A stretch of 60,692 nucleotides of DNA from Rhodococcus erythropolis NBRC 15567 (GCF_001552595.1 NZ_BCRM01000014.1:1-60692), one strand, 5' to 3'. Positions 28,393-36,597 are shown, counted from the stretch's first letter. The notes: generated by a model from the letters alone, not told the origin. Made by a program: numbers and translations.

Positions 28393-29052
28393 ATGCGAGA
28401 AGGCACGAAGCCGGTGGTCGGCAAGGTTTCCGTGGTGGTCGGCGACGATCACCCGTTGTTTCGTGAGGGCGTGGTTCGGGCCCTGACCGGCAGTGACCGC
28501 ATCGACGTTCTGGGCGAGGCCGACGACGGCGCAGCTGCGCTCGCAATGATTCGGGAATTACGCCCGAAGGTGGCGCTGATCGATTTCCGGATGCCGCACC
28601 TGGACGGGACCCAGGTGGCAGCAGCAGTGGTTCGAGACGAGTTGCCGACCAGGGTGCTCCTGCTCAGTGCTCACGACGAATCGTCCGTCGTGTACCAGGC
28701 TCTGCAGGCGGGTGCTGCCGGATTCCTGCCGAAGGAATCCACCCGGGCCGAGATCGTGAGCGCCGTGCTCGACTGCGCCGCGGGCCGAGATGTGTTGCCG
28801 CCCAGCATCGCTGCCGGACTGGTGGGGGAGGTGCGTCGCCGTAGCGAGCCGTCCGGCCCGACTCTCAGCGCCCGTGAGCGTGAAGTTCTCGGATTGATCG
28901 CACAGGGCGCCAGTATCCCCACCATCGCCTCCCAGCTCTTTCTTGCGCCTTCGACCGTCAAAACCCACGTGCAGCGCCTCTACGAGAAACTCGGAGTCAA
29001 CGATCGAGGCGCCGCCGTCGCCGCCGCGATGCGGCAGGGTCTGTTGGAGTGA
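28393..29052 (+). CDS. Orphan NarL/FixJ-type response regulator
   Basis: The 219-residue protein has a receiver domain with Asp18/Asp19, phospho-acceptor Asp64 (ALIDFRMP) and the conserved Lys in LPKEST. The C-terminal LuxR HTH spans about 150-215 (LSAREREVLGLIAQGASI, APSTVKTHVQRLYEKLGV). No histidine kinase lies nearby. It sits between two paralogous secreted-protein genes that share a promoter architecture, so these are its likely targets. The ATG at 28393 is weakly supported by GAAAG; a GTG start about 30 bp later is possible. Confidence 0.88.
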   Translation: MREGTKPVVGKVSVVVGDDHPLFREGVVRALTGSDRIDVLGEADDGAAALAMIRELRPKVALIDFRMPHLDGTQVAAAVVRDELPTRVLLLSAHDESSVVYQALQAGAAGFLPKESTRAEIVSAVLDCAAGRDVLPPSIAAGLVGEVRRRSEPSGPTLSAREREVLGLIAQGASIPTIASQLFLAPSTVKTHVQRLYEKLGVNDRGAAVAAAMRQGLLE

Positions 29053-29059
29053 ACGGGAG

Positions 29060-29500
29060 TCACCGCAGTACGTACGTGACGTTCATGGCCGGGTAACCCG
29101 AGGTCATCGTCACCGTGACGTCGTGGCCGTCGGGGGCGTACGTTCCGCCGGCATCTGCCCTGGTCTTCGAGTTGGTGGCGCTGAAGACAAACACTCCACC
29201 GTCGTCGGAGCGGTACGTCAGCACGACGGGAAAGTCGTTCTGATTCTTGCTCGTGGCGACCACGTTGACGTTCATGTTCGGCAGGATGTAGTCGGCCGGC
29301 GGGACGATCCAGTCACCGTTCGGGTTGGATGCGTCGACCAGATACAGGGCCCCGAAGCCCGAATTGCTGATCATCGCCGTCGTGACGGAAGTGTCGGTTA
29401 TCGACTTCACCGCGTTTGCACCGGCGGCGCGGGCGACCAGAGCTGCCATGCTGAGGCCGGAGAAGGAAATTGCTTCGGGTCGAATTGTGTTGGTAGTCAT
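29060..29500 (-). CDS. Small secreted-type protein, paralogue B
   Basis: The start at 29500 follows AGGAGA. The 146-residue protein resembles paralogue A across the mature region: TTAMISNSGFGALYLVDASNPNGDWI aligns with MTITNNTDNPMLLESASNPYGQWI, and both end GYPxMNxxYxx. Its N-terminus is a weaker, less hydrophobic export signal (SFSGLSMAALVARAAGANA). No Cys or catalytic signature is seen. It converges on the response-regulator stop with a 7-bp gap. Confidence 0.65.
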   Translation of the reverse strand: MTTNTIRPEAISFSGLSMAALVARAAGANAVKSITDTSVTTAMISNSGFGALYLVDASNPNGDWIVPPADYILPNMNVNVVATSKNQNDFPVVLTYRSDDGGVFVFSATNSKTRADAGGTYAPDGHDVTVTMTSGYPAMNVTYVLR

Positions 29501-29580
29501 GATGTTTCTCCTCGATTTGTCGGTCTCGGTGACCGTGTGTTTCGGTGATGAGACAACTATGGCCCCGAAATCCCTTCGGG

Positions 29581-29638
29581 TCTGTCCACCTACGGGTCCG
29601 AGTGCTGGATGACATCGGTGTCCCCCGATCGGTGGACA
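29581..29638. promoter_or_regulatory. Two-block operator upstream of secreted paralogue B
   Basis: Block 1 at 29581-29602 (TCTGTCCACCTACGGGTCCG...) and block 2 beginning GTGTCCCCCGATCGG at 29618-29632, continuing to GTGGACA, repeat the arrangement upstream of paralogue A. The 37-bp offset is identical and the distance to the start codon is similar (81 versus 76 bp). This independent recurrence supports a real regulatory element. Confidence 0.65.
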
Positions 29639-29651
29639 AACCCGTACGGGC

Positions 29652-29724
29652 CCGCCCACCCAGCGTCACGAGGGTGGAGGCTCCGCCCACCCAGTGTCAT
29701 GGGGTGGAGGCTCCGCCCACCCAG
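29652..29724. repeat. Repeated G/C-rich palindromic units upstream of the BVMO gene
   Basis: A 23-bp unit beginning GGGTGGAGGCTCCGCCCACC occurs at 29672-29694 and 29702-29724. A 12-bp partial unit (CCGCCCACCCAG) lies at 29652-29663. Each full unit can fold on itself (GGGTGG/CCACCC). They lie 50-120 bp before the monooxygenase start and look like a REP-type or regulatory repeat. Confidence 0.8.
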
Positions 29725-29773
29725 CGGGAGAACCCGTTCCTCTACCAACCAGTCCACTCGTAGCGTGACCACC

Positions 29774-31399
29774 ATGACCGATCCTGACTTCTCCACCGCA
29801 CCACTCGACGTCGTAGTCATCGGCGCCGGCGTCGCTGGCATGTACGCCATGCACCGACTTCGCGAGCAGGGGCTGCGTGTCCACGGCTTCGAGGCGGGCT
29901 CCGGAGTGGGCGGCACGTGGTATTTCAACCGCTACCCCGGCGCACGCTGCGACGTCGAGAGTTTCGACTACTCCTACTCGTTCTCCGAAGAGCTGCAACA
30001 GGATTGGGACTGGAGCGAGAAGTACGCCGCGCAACCGGAGATCCTCTCGTACCTCGATCACGTGGCTGATCGCTTCGACCTACGCACTGGCTTCACCTTC
30101 GACACACGCGTTCTGAGCGCACAGTTCGACGAGGGTACTGCCACGTGGCGAGTACAGACCGACGGCGGTCACGACGTCACCTCACGCTTCGTCGTGTGCG
30201 CCACGGGCAGCCTCTCGACCGCAAACGTTCCGAACATTGCGGGCCGTGAGACCTTCGGTGGCGATGTGTTCCACACCGGTTTCTGGCCGCACGAGGGCGT
30301 CGACTTCACCGGCAAACGCGTCGGCGTGATCGGCACCGGATCCTCGGGCATCCAGTCCATTCCGCTGATCGCCGAGCAGGCCGATCATCTCTACGTGTTC
30401 CAGCGGTCCGCGAATTACAGTGTGCCGGCAGGAAACACGCCTCTCGATGACAAGCGCCGCGCCGAGATCAAGGCCGGCTACGCAGAGCGTCGAGCGCTGT
30501 CCAAGCGCAGTGGCGGTGGATCGCCGTTCGTTTCGGATCCTCGCAGCGCCCTCGAAGTCTCGGAGGCCGAGAGAAACGCGGCATACGAGGAGCGGTGGAA
30601 GCTCGGCGGTGTCCTGTTCGCCAAGACCTTCGCAGACCAGACGAGCAACATCGAGGCCAACGGGACAGCGGCAGCGTTTGCCGAACGCAAGATCCGCTCG
30701 GAAGTCCAGGATCAGGCGATCGCCGACCTGCTCATTCCGAACGACCACCCCATCGGAACCAAGCGGATAGTCACGGACACGAACTACTACCAGAGCTACA
30801 ACCGTGACAACGTCAGCCTGGTGAATCTCAAGTCCGCACCGATCGAGGCGATCGACGAGGCTGGAATCAAGACGGCCGATGCGCACTACGAACTGGATGC
30901 GCTGGTGTTTGCCACCGGGTTCGACGCGATGACGGGAGCGCTCGATCGCATCGAGATCCGCGGCCGCAATGGCGAGACGTTGCGCGAGAACTGGACTGCG
31001 GGTCCAAGGACGTATCTAGGCCTCGGAGTACACGGGTTCCCCAACCTGTTCATCGTCACCGGGCCGGGTAGCCCGAGTGTGCTGTCCAACATGATTCTCG
31101 CTGCCGAGCAGCACGTGGACTGGATCGCGGGCGCGATCAACCACCTCGATTCGGCGGGCATCGACACCATCGAACCGAGTGCCGAAGCCGTGGACAACTG
31201 GCTCGACGAATGCTCACGCCGGGCGTCGGCGACGCTGTTTCCATCCGCGAACTCCTGGTACATGGGAGCCAACATTCCGGGAAAGCCGAGGATATTCATG
31301 CCATTCATCGGAGGATTCGGTGTCTACTCCGACATCTGTGCAGACGTGGCAGCCGCGGGATACCGAGGCTTCGAACTGAACAGTGCGGTGCACGCATGA
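29774..31399 (+). CDS. Baeyer-Villiger flavin monooxygenase
   Basis: The 541-residue protein has two dinucleotide folds: FAD GAGVAG at 17-22 and NADPH GVIGTGSSG at about 182-190. The BVMO fingerprint FxGxxxHxxxWP is exact at 161-172 (FGGDVFHTGFWP). The substrate loop YPGARCDVES matches cyclohexanone/steroid-type BVMOs. It would insert oxygen next to a ketone using NADPH and O2. The ATG at 29774 gives the normal N-terminus. It overlaps the first SDR by 4 bp; with the two SDRs it suggests alcohol-to-ketone-to-ester degradation of a cyclic or steroid-like compound. Confidence 0.92.
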   Translation: MTDPDFSTAPLDVVVIGAGVAGMYAMHRLREQGLRVHGFEAGSGVGGTWYFNRYPGARCDVESFDYSYSFSEELQQDWDWSEKYAAQPEILSYLDHVADRFDLRTGFTFDTRVLSAQFDEGTATWRVQTDGGHDVTSRFVVCATGSLSTANVPNIAGRETFGGDVFHTGFWPHEGVDFTGKRVGVIGTGSSGIQSIPLIAEQADHLYVFQRSANYSVPAGNTPLDDKRRAEIKAGYAERRALSKRSGGGSPFVSDPRSALEVSEAERNAAYEERWKLGGVLFAKTFADQTSNIEANGTAAAFAERKIRSEVQDQAIADLLIPNDHPIGTKRIVTDTNYYQSYNRDNVSLVNLKSAPIEAIDEAGIKTADAHYELDALVFATGFDAMTGALDRIEIRGRNGETLRENWTAGPRTYLGLGVHGFPNLFIVTGPGSPSVLSNMILAAEQHVDWIAGAINHLDSAGIDTIEPSAEAVDNWLDECSRRASATLFPSANSWYMGANIPGKPRIFMPFIGGFGVYSDICADVAAAGYRGFELNSAVHA

Positions 31400-32193
31400 G
31401 TCGCCTCGAGGGTCTTCGTGTACTGGTGACGGGTGCGGCCGGCGGGATGGGCCGCTCACACTGCGAGCGTCTCGCCGACGAAGGCGCGTCCGTGATCGCG
31501 TTGGATGTCGTGCAGGCAAAGTCCGAGCTGGAGGAGACCGCCCAGGCGGTACGCGAGCGTGGAGGCGTGGCGGTCACCGGCGTCGCGGACATTCGTGACT
31601 TCGAAGATCTCGCCGCGGTAGTCGCCGATTGTGTCGCCGAGCTCGGCGGATTGGACGTCGTGGTCGCGAATGCAGGCGTGTACGACACGCCGGGACCGTC
31701 GTGGACCATCGATCCTGCAGTGTGGAACCGCTCGCTCGACGTCAATCTGACCGGGGCGTGGCACACCGTCAAGGCCTGTGTTCCGCACTTCGGCGACGGT
31801 GGATCGGTCGTTCTGGTCAGCTCGACAGCGGGAATCAAAGGTATTGCCGGAGCGAGTCATTACAGCGCCGCCAAGCACGCCGTGGTGGGCCTGGCCAGAA
31901 CGCTGGCCAACGAGTTGGGCGCGGAGGGTATTCGCGTCAACTCCGTGCATCCGGGTTCGGTACGTACCCCGATGATCATCAACGAGCGAGTGTTCGCGAA
32001 CCTGTGCCCGGATATCGAGAATCCCACGGAAGCAGACGCCGCTGCAGTACTGAGCGCACGCAACCTGTTACCTGTTCCCTGGGTCGATCCGGTGGATGTC
32101 AGCAATGCCGTCCTGTTTCTCGCATCCGCGGAGTCCCGCTACATGACCGGCTGTCAGTTGGTGGTCGACGCCGGCCTGACCCAGAAAGTGTGA
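31396..32193 (+). CDS. SDR oxidoreductase, probably mycofactocin-type (1)
   Basis: The 265-residue SDR has cofactor motif GAAGGMGR (about 12-19), NAG in ANAGVYD, catalytic Ser in LVSSTAG, and YSAAK (Tyr and Lys). The C-terminal stretch (VHPGSVRTPMIINE...FANLCPDIENPTEAD...PWVDPVDVSNAVLFLAS) matches the actinobacterial SDR group that holds NAD tightly and uses mycofactocin as redox partner. It probably oxidises an alcohol to the ketone used by the BVMO. Start at ATG 31396, overlapping the BVMO stop. Confidence 0.85.
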   Translation: MSRLEGLRVLVTGAAGGMGRSHCERLADEGASVIALDVVQAKSELEETAQAVRERGGVAVTGVADIRDFEDLAAVVADCVAELGGLDVVVANAGVYDTPGPSWTIDPAVWNRSLDVNLTGAWHTVKACVPHFGDGGSVVLVSSTAGIKGIAGASHYSAAKHAVVGLARTLANELGAEGIRVNSVHPGSVRTPMIINERVFANLCPDIENPTEADAAAVLSARNLLPVPWVDPVDVSNAVLFLASAESRYMTGCQLVVDAGLTQKV

Positions 32194-32197
32194 ATTG

Positions 32198-33028
32198 ATG
32201 ACTTCTCGATTGGAAGGCAAGATCGCGCTGATCACGGGTGCGGCACGAGGAATCGGCAGGGCTCAGGCCGTGCGATTCGCCGAAGAAGGTGCGGACATCA
32301 TCGCGATCGACGTGTGCGCGTCGGTGGAAACGACAGTCACCCCGCCCGCGTCGGAATCCGATCTCGCCGAGACGGTAGCCCAGATCGAGGCACTGGGGCG
32401 AAAGGTCGAATCTGCGGTAGTGGACGTTCGGGATCTCGAGGCACTACGCAGCGCGGTGGACTCGGGGGTCGAAGCGCTCGGTGGACTCGACATCGTGTGC
32501 GCTACAGCTGGTATCACGTCCTCCGACGGGGCTCTGACGATGTCGGAAACGATGTGGCAGACCATGTTGGACGTGAACCTGACCGGGGTGTGGCACACCA
32601 CGACGGTTGCGGCGCCGCACTTGATCGCGCGAGGTGGGGGATCGATGACACTCACCAGCTCCATCGCCGGATTGCGGGGGCTGGTCGGAGTTGCGCACTA
32701 CACCGCAGCCAAGCATGGAGTCGTTGGTCTGATGCGTTCGCTGGCAAAGGAATTGGCTCCGTACAACGTGCGGGTCAACACTGTCCATCCCACCAACGTC
32801 GACACCCCGATGATTCAGAACCCGTTGGTGCGCGGCAAGTTCCGCCCCGATCTCGAGAACCCGACGCGCGAGGAATTCGCTGCGGCGGCGATGACGATGA
32901 ACATGCTTGCCATTCCGTGGATCGAACCGGTGGACGTAGCGAATGCGGCACTGTTCCTGGCCTCCGACGAGGCCCGCTACATCACGTCGGTCGCCCTGCC
33001 GGTGGATGCGGGGAGTTCGTCCCGCTGA
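32198..33028 (+). CDS. SDR oxidoreductase, mycofactocin-type (2)
   Basis: The 276-residue SDR has GAARGIGR, the insertion typical of the mycofactocin SDR subfamily after beta-2 (AIDVCASVETTVTPPASESDL), NLTGVWHT, a catalytic Ser in LTSSIAG and YTAAKHG. It ends with RPDLENPTREEF and ITSVALPVDAG. It is about 45% similar by eye to the preceding SDR, so the pair probably arose by duplication. The ATG at 32198 is preferred to the TTG at 32195. Third gene of the BVMO operon. Confidence 0.87.
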   Translation: MTSRLEGKIALITGAARGIGRAQAVRFAEEGADIIAIDVCASVETTVTPPASESDLAETVAQIEALGRKVESAVVDVRDLEALRSAVDSGVEALGGLDIVCATAGITSSDGALTMSETMWQTMLDVNLTGVWHTTTVAAPHLIARGGGSMTLTSSIAGLRGLVGVAHYTAAKHGVVGLMRSLAKELAPYNVRVNTVHPTNVDTPMIQNPLVRGKFRPDLENPTREEFAAAAMTMNMLAIPWIEPVDVANAALFLASDEARYITSVALPVDAGSSSR

Positions 33029-33059
33029 AGTTTTGAATAGCTGAGGTTTGTCGCGCTGG

Positions 33060-33120
33060 GTTCCGCCACGGTGTGTAGCGTCGGTTTCACCTAACCGAAA
33101 GGCGCACACCGTGGCGGAAC
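33060..33120 (+). promoter_or_regulatory. Hairpin sequestering the start of the 33111 gene
   Basis: GTTCCGCCACGGTGTG (33060-33075) pairs perfectly with 33105-33120 over 16 bp. Inside, TCGGTT (33081-33086) pairs with AACCGA (33093-33098). The GTG start (33111) lies in the outer stem, and the AAAGG ribosome-site candidate sits at the edge of the inner stem and internal loop. This could gate translation or terminate the upstream operon. Confidence 0.65.
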
Positions 33121-33413
33121 GACGCTATCTGGAAGTCACCGTCGGGACCAACGTCGTCATGGTCCTCGACCACCGCACGGTGGAGGTCTTCGACCGCACC
33201 GCCGCGAGCACGAGCGAAGTGGCTCGCTGGCATGTCGAACACATTGCAGTGAAGGCGAAACCGTCGAAATCGGGATTGAAGCTCACCATTGGAAACCGGC
33301 TCGCCGACGACTCCATCGCGGTAGCGGGTCCACGGGCATCGCTCACCGTTCCGCCGGAGAATGAAGCCGCCGTCGTCGCGTTCTTCGACGAGGTCAAGGC
33401 CGCTCGGATGTGA
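33111..33413 (+). CDS. Small conserved-looking protein of unknown function
   Basis: The GTG at 33111 follows CCGAAAGG; the longer frame from 33048 runs through the hairpin arms and is unlikely. The 100-residue protein begins AERRYLEVTVGTNVVMVLDHRTVEVFDRT and is predicted to be mainly beta strands with a short C-terminal helix, perhaps a PH-like small domain. No signal peptide or membrane segment is seen. It ends 1 bp before the convergent flavoprotein stop. Confidence 0.6.
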   Translation: MAERRYLEVTVGTNVVMVLDHRTVEVFDRTAASTSEVARWHVEHIAVKAKPSKSGLKLTIGNRLADDSIAVAGPRASLTVPPENEAAVVAFFDEVKAARM

Positions 33414-33414
33414 C

Positions 33415-34857
33415 TCAGTCGCCCGCTGTCGCGCGCGCGGCAGCATGGGCGCCGGCAACACGACCGAACGCGAAGGCGTCGGCAATATGGAATCCACCGT
33501 CCTTCGCCGCGCTGTAGGTGGAACTCACTGCGCCCGCCGCATACAGCCCCGGAATCGGGCTACCGGCGGTGTCGAGGACGCGGGAATGACCGTCGCGGCG
33601 CGGCCCACCGCTACTCCATCCCAGCAGTGGCGGCCCGGAGACGGCGTAGAACGGAGCGGTTGCCACCGGGGCCAAAGTTTCCGGATTGCGGCCGAAGGAA
33701 TGGTCTACGCCGTCCGCGCACGCCTCGTTGTAGCGGTGCACGCTCGTTTCCACGACGGTGGGGTCCAAGCCGAGCTTCCCGGCGAGTTCGGCAAGCGTGT
33801 CCGCTTTGACGATCCAACCCTTGTCGATCTCGGCTTGATTGTCCGAGCTCCACTCGTATCCTTCGTCGAGGACCATGTGTCCGACAGGCAGTGCGTCGCG
33901 ACCGGGGCTCAGCTGCCCGGCCAACCTCATCGTCTCGTCGAACACAATGTTCATCGGTTGCACCGGAAAGTGTTGGTAGGAACCCTCTCTGAACACATGA
34001 CCGTGCCGCATTTCGGCTGACTCGTCGGTGAAGCGTCGACCTTCCCGGCTGAGGAACACATAGTTGTGCGCGTTCCACAGTGCGAGGAAGAATCCAGTCG
34101 GATTTTCGAGGTCGCCGGGGATTCCCGTAATGGTCATCATGTTGTTCATGTGCCATAGATCCGCGCCCACTGCCTGTGCCATCCGGTGGCCGTCGCCTGT
34201 TGCCGAAGGTGAGCCCCAGATCTTCGGATTCTCCAGGCGTAGGTAATCGCGCACCATGGCCGGATTTGCTTCGAAACCTCCGGTGGCAAGGATGACACCT
34301 CGGCGCGCATGGATCTGCGAAGTTTGTTCACCCGAACGGATCTCGACTCCGGTCACCGCTCCGGATTCATCCGTCAAGAGTCTGGTGGCCTCGGTGTCGA
34401 AAAGGGTTGTGATGTCGCGTTCAGCGAGGGCGGAAACGAGGAAGCGGTAGAGAAGTTCATTGCCCATCTTCCCTTCGATGGTATCCATCCCTGCGTAACA
34501 AGAACTTCCGTCGAGTTCGCCGTACTCCGCCGTGGAATGGAAATCGCCGGTCATCGCTACAGTTGCACCCAGACTGCGGAGCCAGTCGGACAGTCCTTGC
34601 GTATTCTCTGCCCAGGCGTCGATGACGTCGTCGGCAACGGTGAACGATCCGTTCAACGAACGCAGGAAGGTGCGGGCGGCAGCAGGGTCCTGGTTGACGA
34701 ACCATCCACTGCCGGACAGTCGAGTGTTGCCACCCGCGGCATCGCGTCCACTCTTCTCCAGAATCACCACCGACGCGCCGTCAGCGTGTGCTTGGAGTGC
34801 TGCGGCGGATCCGGCAGCGCCCGATCCGATGACAATGACATCGACGTTGTTGTCCAT
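33415..34857 (-). CDS. FAD-dependent dehydrogenase of the KstD/fumarate reductase family
   Basis: The 480-residue flavoprotein starts with the FAD motif VIVIGSGAAGSAAALQAH, has GGNTRLSGSGW (flavin-binding segment) and ATGGFEANPAMVRDYL, and ends GLYAAGAVSS...GGFHIADAFAFGRVAG. This architecture belongs to fumarate reductase-like and 3-ketosteroid dehydrogenases. Close to steroid genes, a role in desaturating a steroid or ring intermediate is reasonable. The canonical KstD Tyr motifs were not confidently placed, so the substrate stays open. It is monocistronic and convergent with the small gene at 33111. Confidence 0.82.
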   Translation of the reverse strand: MDNNVDVIVIGSGAAGSAAALQAHADGASVVILEKSGRDAAGGNTRLSGSGWFVNQDPAAARTFLRSLNGSFTVADDVIDAWAENTQGLSDWLRSLGATVAMTGDFHSTAEYGELDGSSCYAGMDTIEGKMGNELLYRFLVSALAERDITTLFDTEATRLLTDESGAVTGVEIRSGEQTSQIHARRGVILATGGFEANPAMVRDYLRLENPKIWGSPSATGDGHRMAQAVGADLWHMNNMMTITGIPGDLENPTGFFLALWNAHNYVFLSREGRRFTDESAEMRHGHVFREGSYQHFPVQPMNIVFDETMRLAGQLSPGRDALPVGHMVLDEGYEWSSDNQAEIDKGWIVKADTLAELAGKLGLDPTVVETSVHRYNEACADGVDHSFGRNPETLAPVATAPFYAVSGPPLLGWSSGGPRRDGHSRVLDTAGSPIPGLYAAGAVSSTYSAAKDGGFHIADAFAFGRVAGAHAAARATAGD

Positions 34858-34966
34858 GTCACAAAGCTATGGTCGGACGGTGGCGCCTCATACGTGCCTT
34901 CCCGGTGAGCGAGAGAAGGCCTGTTCCGGACAGTCGCCTGAGGATCAGTGGGTGCACATCAAGTAC

Positions 34967-35164
34967 TCAGCTGTTGGACCTCGACTTGAATAGCTGGACC
35001 GCACTGAGTGTTGCGACAATCGGCCAACACACAACGGCGATCCATACACTGGTTGAACGCTCGCCTTGAACGAGATCGTAAATTGCGAGGGCAGTCAGCA
35101 GAATCCCGATCCCGAATGCGATCCAGTTCAGAGTTCTGATGCGGGAGGCAGTTGGTGACGTCAT
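34967..35164 (-). CDS. Small two-helix membrane protein
   Basis: The 65-residue protein has two hydrophobic helices (IAFGIGILLTALAIYDLV and VWIAVVCWPIVATLSAV) and charged ends. Its ATG follows AGGG. No family is recognised. Confidence 0.55.
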   Translation of the reverse strand: MTSPTASRIRTLNWIAFGIGILLTALAIYDLVQGERSTSVWIAVVCWPIVATLSAVQLFKSRSNS

Positions 35165-35261
35165 TGAGAAACCCTACGCGACTTCTCACGACCGTTCGGG
35201 AGAATTCCCAGGCAGGGAGGGATGGCGGAATACGAGTATCGCTCGCGATCTCGACGCGATA

Positions 35262-35873
35262 TCAGGAGTGGATGCGCGGCATGCCCGGGTCGGAGTTGTC
35301 GATGACGCAGTCGGCTCGGGTCCAGGGTTTTGCAGCGGCGAAGTAAAGCCGTTGCCCGCCCACATATCTGTTCATCGAAGGATGATCCGGATCCGCGTTC
35401 GTTCCGTCGCGAAGGTTCATGCGCCGCGCGGTCTCCTCGAAGGGCGCATCGAGGAAGATCGAATAGTCCCATCGTTCGGCGAGTTCGTCTCGATGCAGGA
35501 AGAGTCCTTCGACAAGGACTATCGCTCCATCGGCTGCATGCAGGTACGCGTCGCTGTCCCGCCGTTGTCGGTACCTTCTGCTCCCGCCCCGCCCCAACGG
35601 ATCGAGAACATGTCGTTCGAGGGCGTCGTAGTCGTAGCTGTCGAGCCAGAAGCCTTCCGGTGATTGCCGACCTCTACGATGACGAATCTCCGGCGGATTC
35701 AGAAAGTCGTCGACGTGAATCACGATGGCTGTGCGTGCATTCAGCTGCGCTGTAAGGCGTTTCGCGAATGTCGTCTTGCCGCTCCCATCGACACCGTCGA
35801 TCGCGACGAGAGGCGAGCCGCGCAACGCGGATATTTCGGCGGCTAAGGTTTCGAAGACCGACGCAGTGCTCAT
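35262..35873 (-). CDS. Uridine kinase-like P-loop kinase
   Basis: The 203-residue protein has Walker A GVDGSGKT at about 27-34, a VDDF motif after beta-2 (as in uridine kinase/phosphoribulokinase folds) and a hydrophobic strand ending IVLVEGLFLH. It ends with DNSDPGMPRI. It probably phosphorylates a nucleoside or related small molecule. Its ATG overlaps the stop of the nucleotidyltransferase gene by 4 bp, so they are co-translated. Confidence 0.8.
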   Translation of the reverse strand: MSTASVFETLAAEISALRGSPLVAIDGVDGSGKTTFAKRLTAQLNARTAIVIHVDDFLNPPEIRHRRGRQSPEGFWLDSYDYDALERHVLDPLGRGGSRRYRQRRDSDAYLHAADGAIVLVEGLFLHRDELAERWDYSIFLDAPFEETARRMNLRDGTNADPDHPSMNRYVGGQRLYFAAAKPWTRADCVIDNSDPGMPRIHS

Positions 35874-36304
35874 CGATCAATTCCTACTGCACTCGCAGCG
35901 ACACGAAGAGGCCCCGTGTCGTACAGGATTCGGTGTCCGTCTTCGAGAACACGTCGAGTGCCCGCGTCGAGCGGAACGTCCGCCCAGCTCTCGCTCGCGA
36001 AATTCAGCTCGACGAGGAGGCCGGACCGTAGGCGGAAGCGTCGTTCTCGAACTGGCCCCCAGTTTGCGGCTCTGATGAATCGCGCGTCGGGGCGGAGCCG
36101 CACGAACCAGTCTTCATTTGCGAGCGCGTTCGCGTCGTCGGCCAGGATCATCAGATCAAGATCACTCGCCATACGCTCCGCGCCGCGCGCGTAGGACCCG
36201 ACCAGCGCTACAGCTTTGACGTCATCGTGCTCAGCGGCCCATCGTTCGACGTCGACGAGCAAAGCGTTGACCGCGCGCCTGCGTCCTTTCAATCGTGCTG
36301 ACAT
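35870..36304 (-). CDS. Minimal nucleotidyltransferase-domain protein
   Basis: The ATG at 36304 is chosen because the upstream in-frame extension lacks domain features. The 144-residue protein carries the polymerase-beta-type motif GSYARGAERMASDLDLMI (metal-binding Asp pair SDLDL) and a later third acid in LVELNFAS. No antitoxin-like HEPN gene is adjacent; its partner is the uridine kinase-like gene. It resembles stand-alone MNT-type nucleotidyltransferases. Confidence 0.75.
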   Translation of the reverse strand: MSARLKGRRRAVNALLVDVERWAAEHDDVKAVALVGSYARGAERMASDLDLMILADDANALANEDWFVRLRPDARFIRAANWGPVRERRFRLRSGLLVELNFASESWADVPLDAGTRRVLEDGHRILYDTGPLRVAASAVGIDR

Positions 36305-36396
36305 ACCGGCATCATTCCCCACCGTCACGGCTGTCCGTAGCTTCGCTGGTACCTCTATCCTGGAACTGTCAGTGATGAACCAGGGGAGGGATGCGT

Positions 36397-36597
36397 ATGT
36401 CCAAGGAAGTATCGGCAGGTCTGGCTGTTGGTGCGATGGTCCTTGTTGCAGGCTTGATCTGGACTGGGCTTCCGCTCGACGCATATTCGGTTGTCGCCGT
36501 GATTTTTGCAATCTGCGGGGGATTCATCACCTGGATCTACCTGCGCGAGAACGTAGATGGCGTCCCACACACAGCGACGAAAGAAGGCAGTCGATGA
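36397..36597 (+). CDS. Small two-helix membrane protein linked to flavodoxin
   Basis: The 66-residue protein has two transmembrane segments (AGLAVGAMVLVAGLIWTG and YSVVAVIFAICGGFITWIYL). The ATG at 36397 is 7 nt from a strong AGGGGAGG; the ATG at 36391 is too close. The stop overlaps the flavodoxin start by 4 bp. Confidence 0.6.
   Translation: MSKEVSAGLAVGAMVLVAGLIWTGLPLDAYSVVAVIFAICGGFITWIYLRENVDGVPHTATKEGSR

Noticed and set aside
29731..29738. KstR site before the BVMO gene
   Set aside because: The AAC-CC-GTT core is present but both outer T/A positions mismatch the consensus, so it is not listed as a site.
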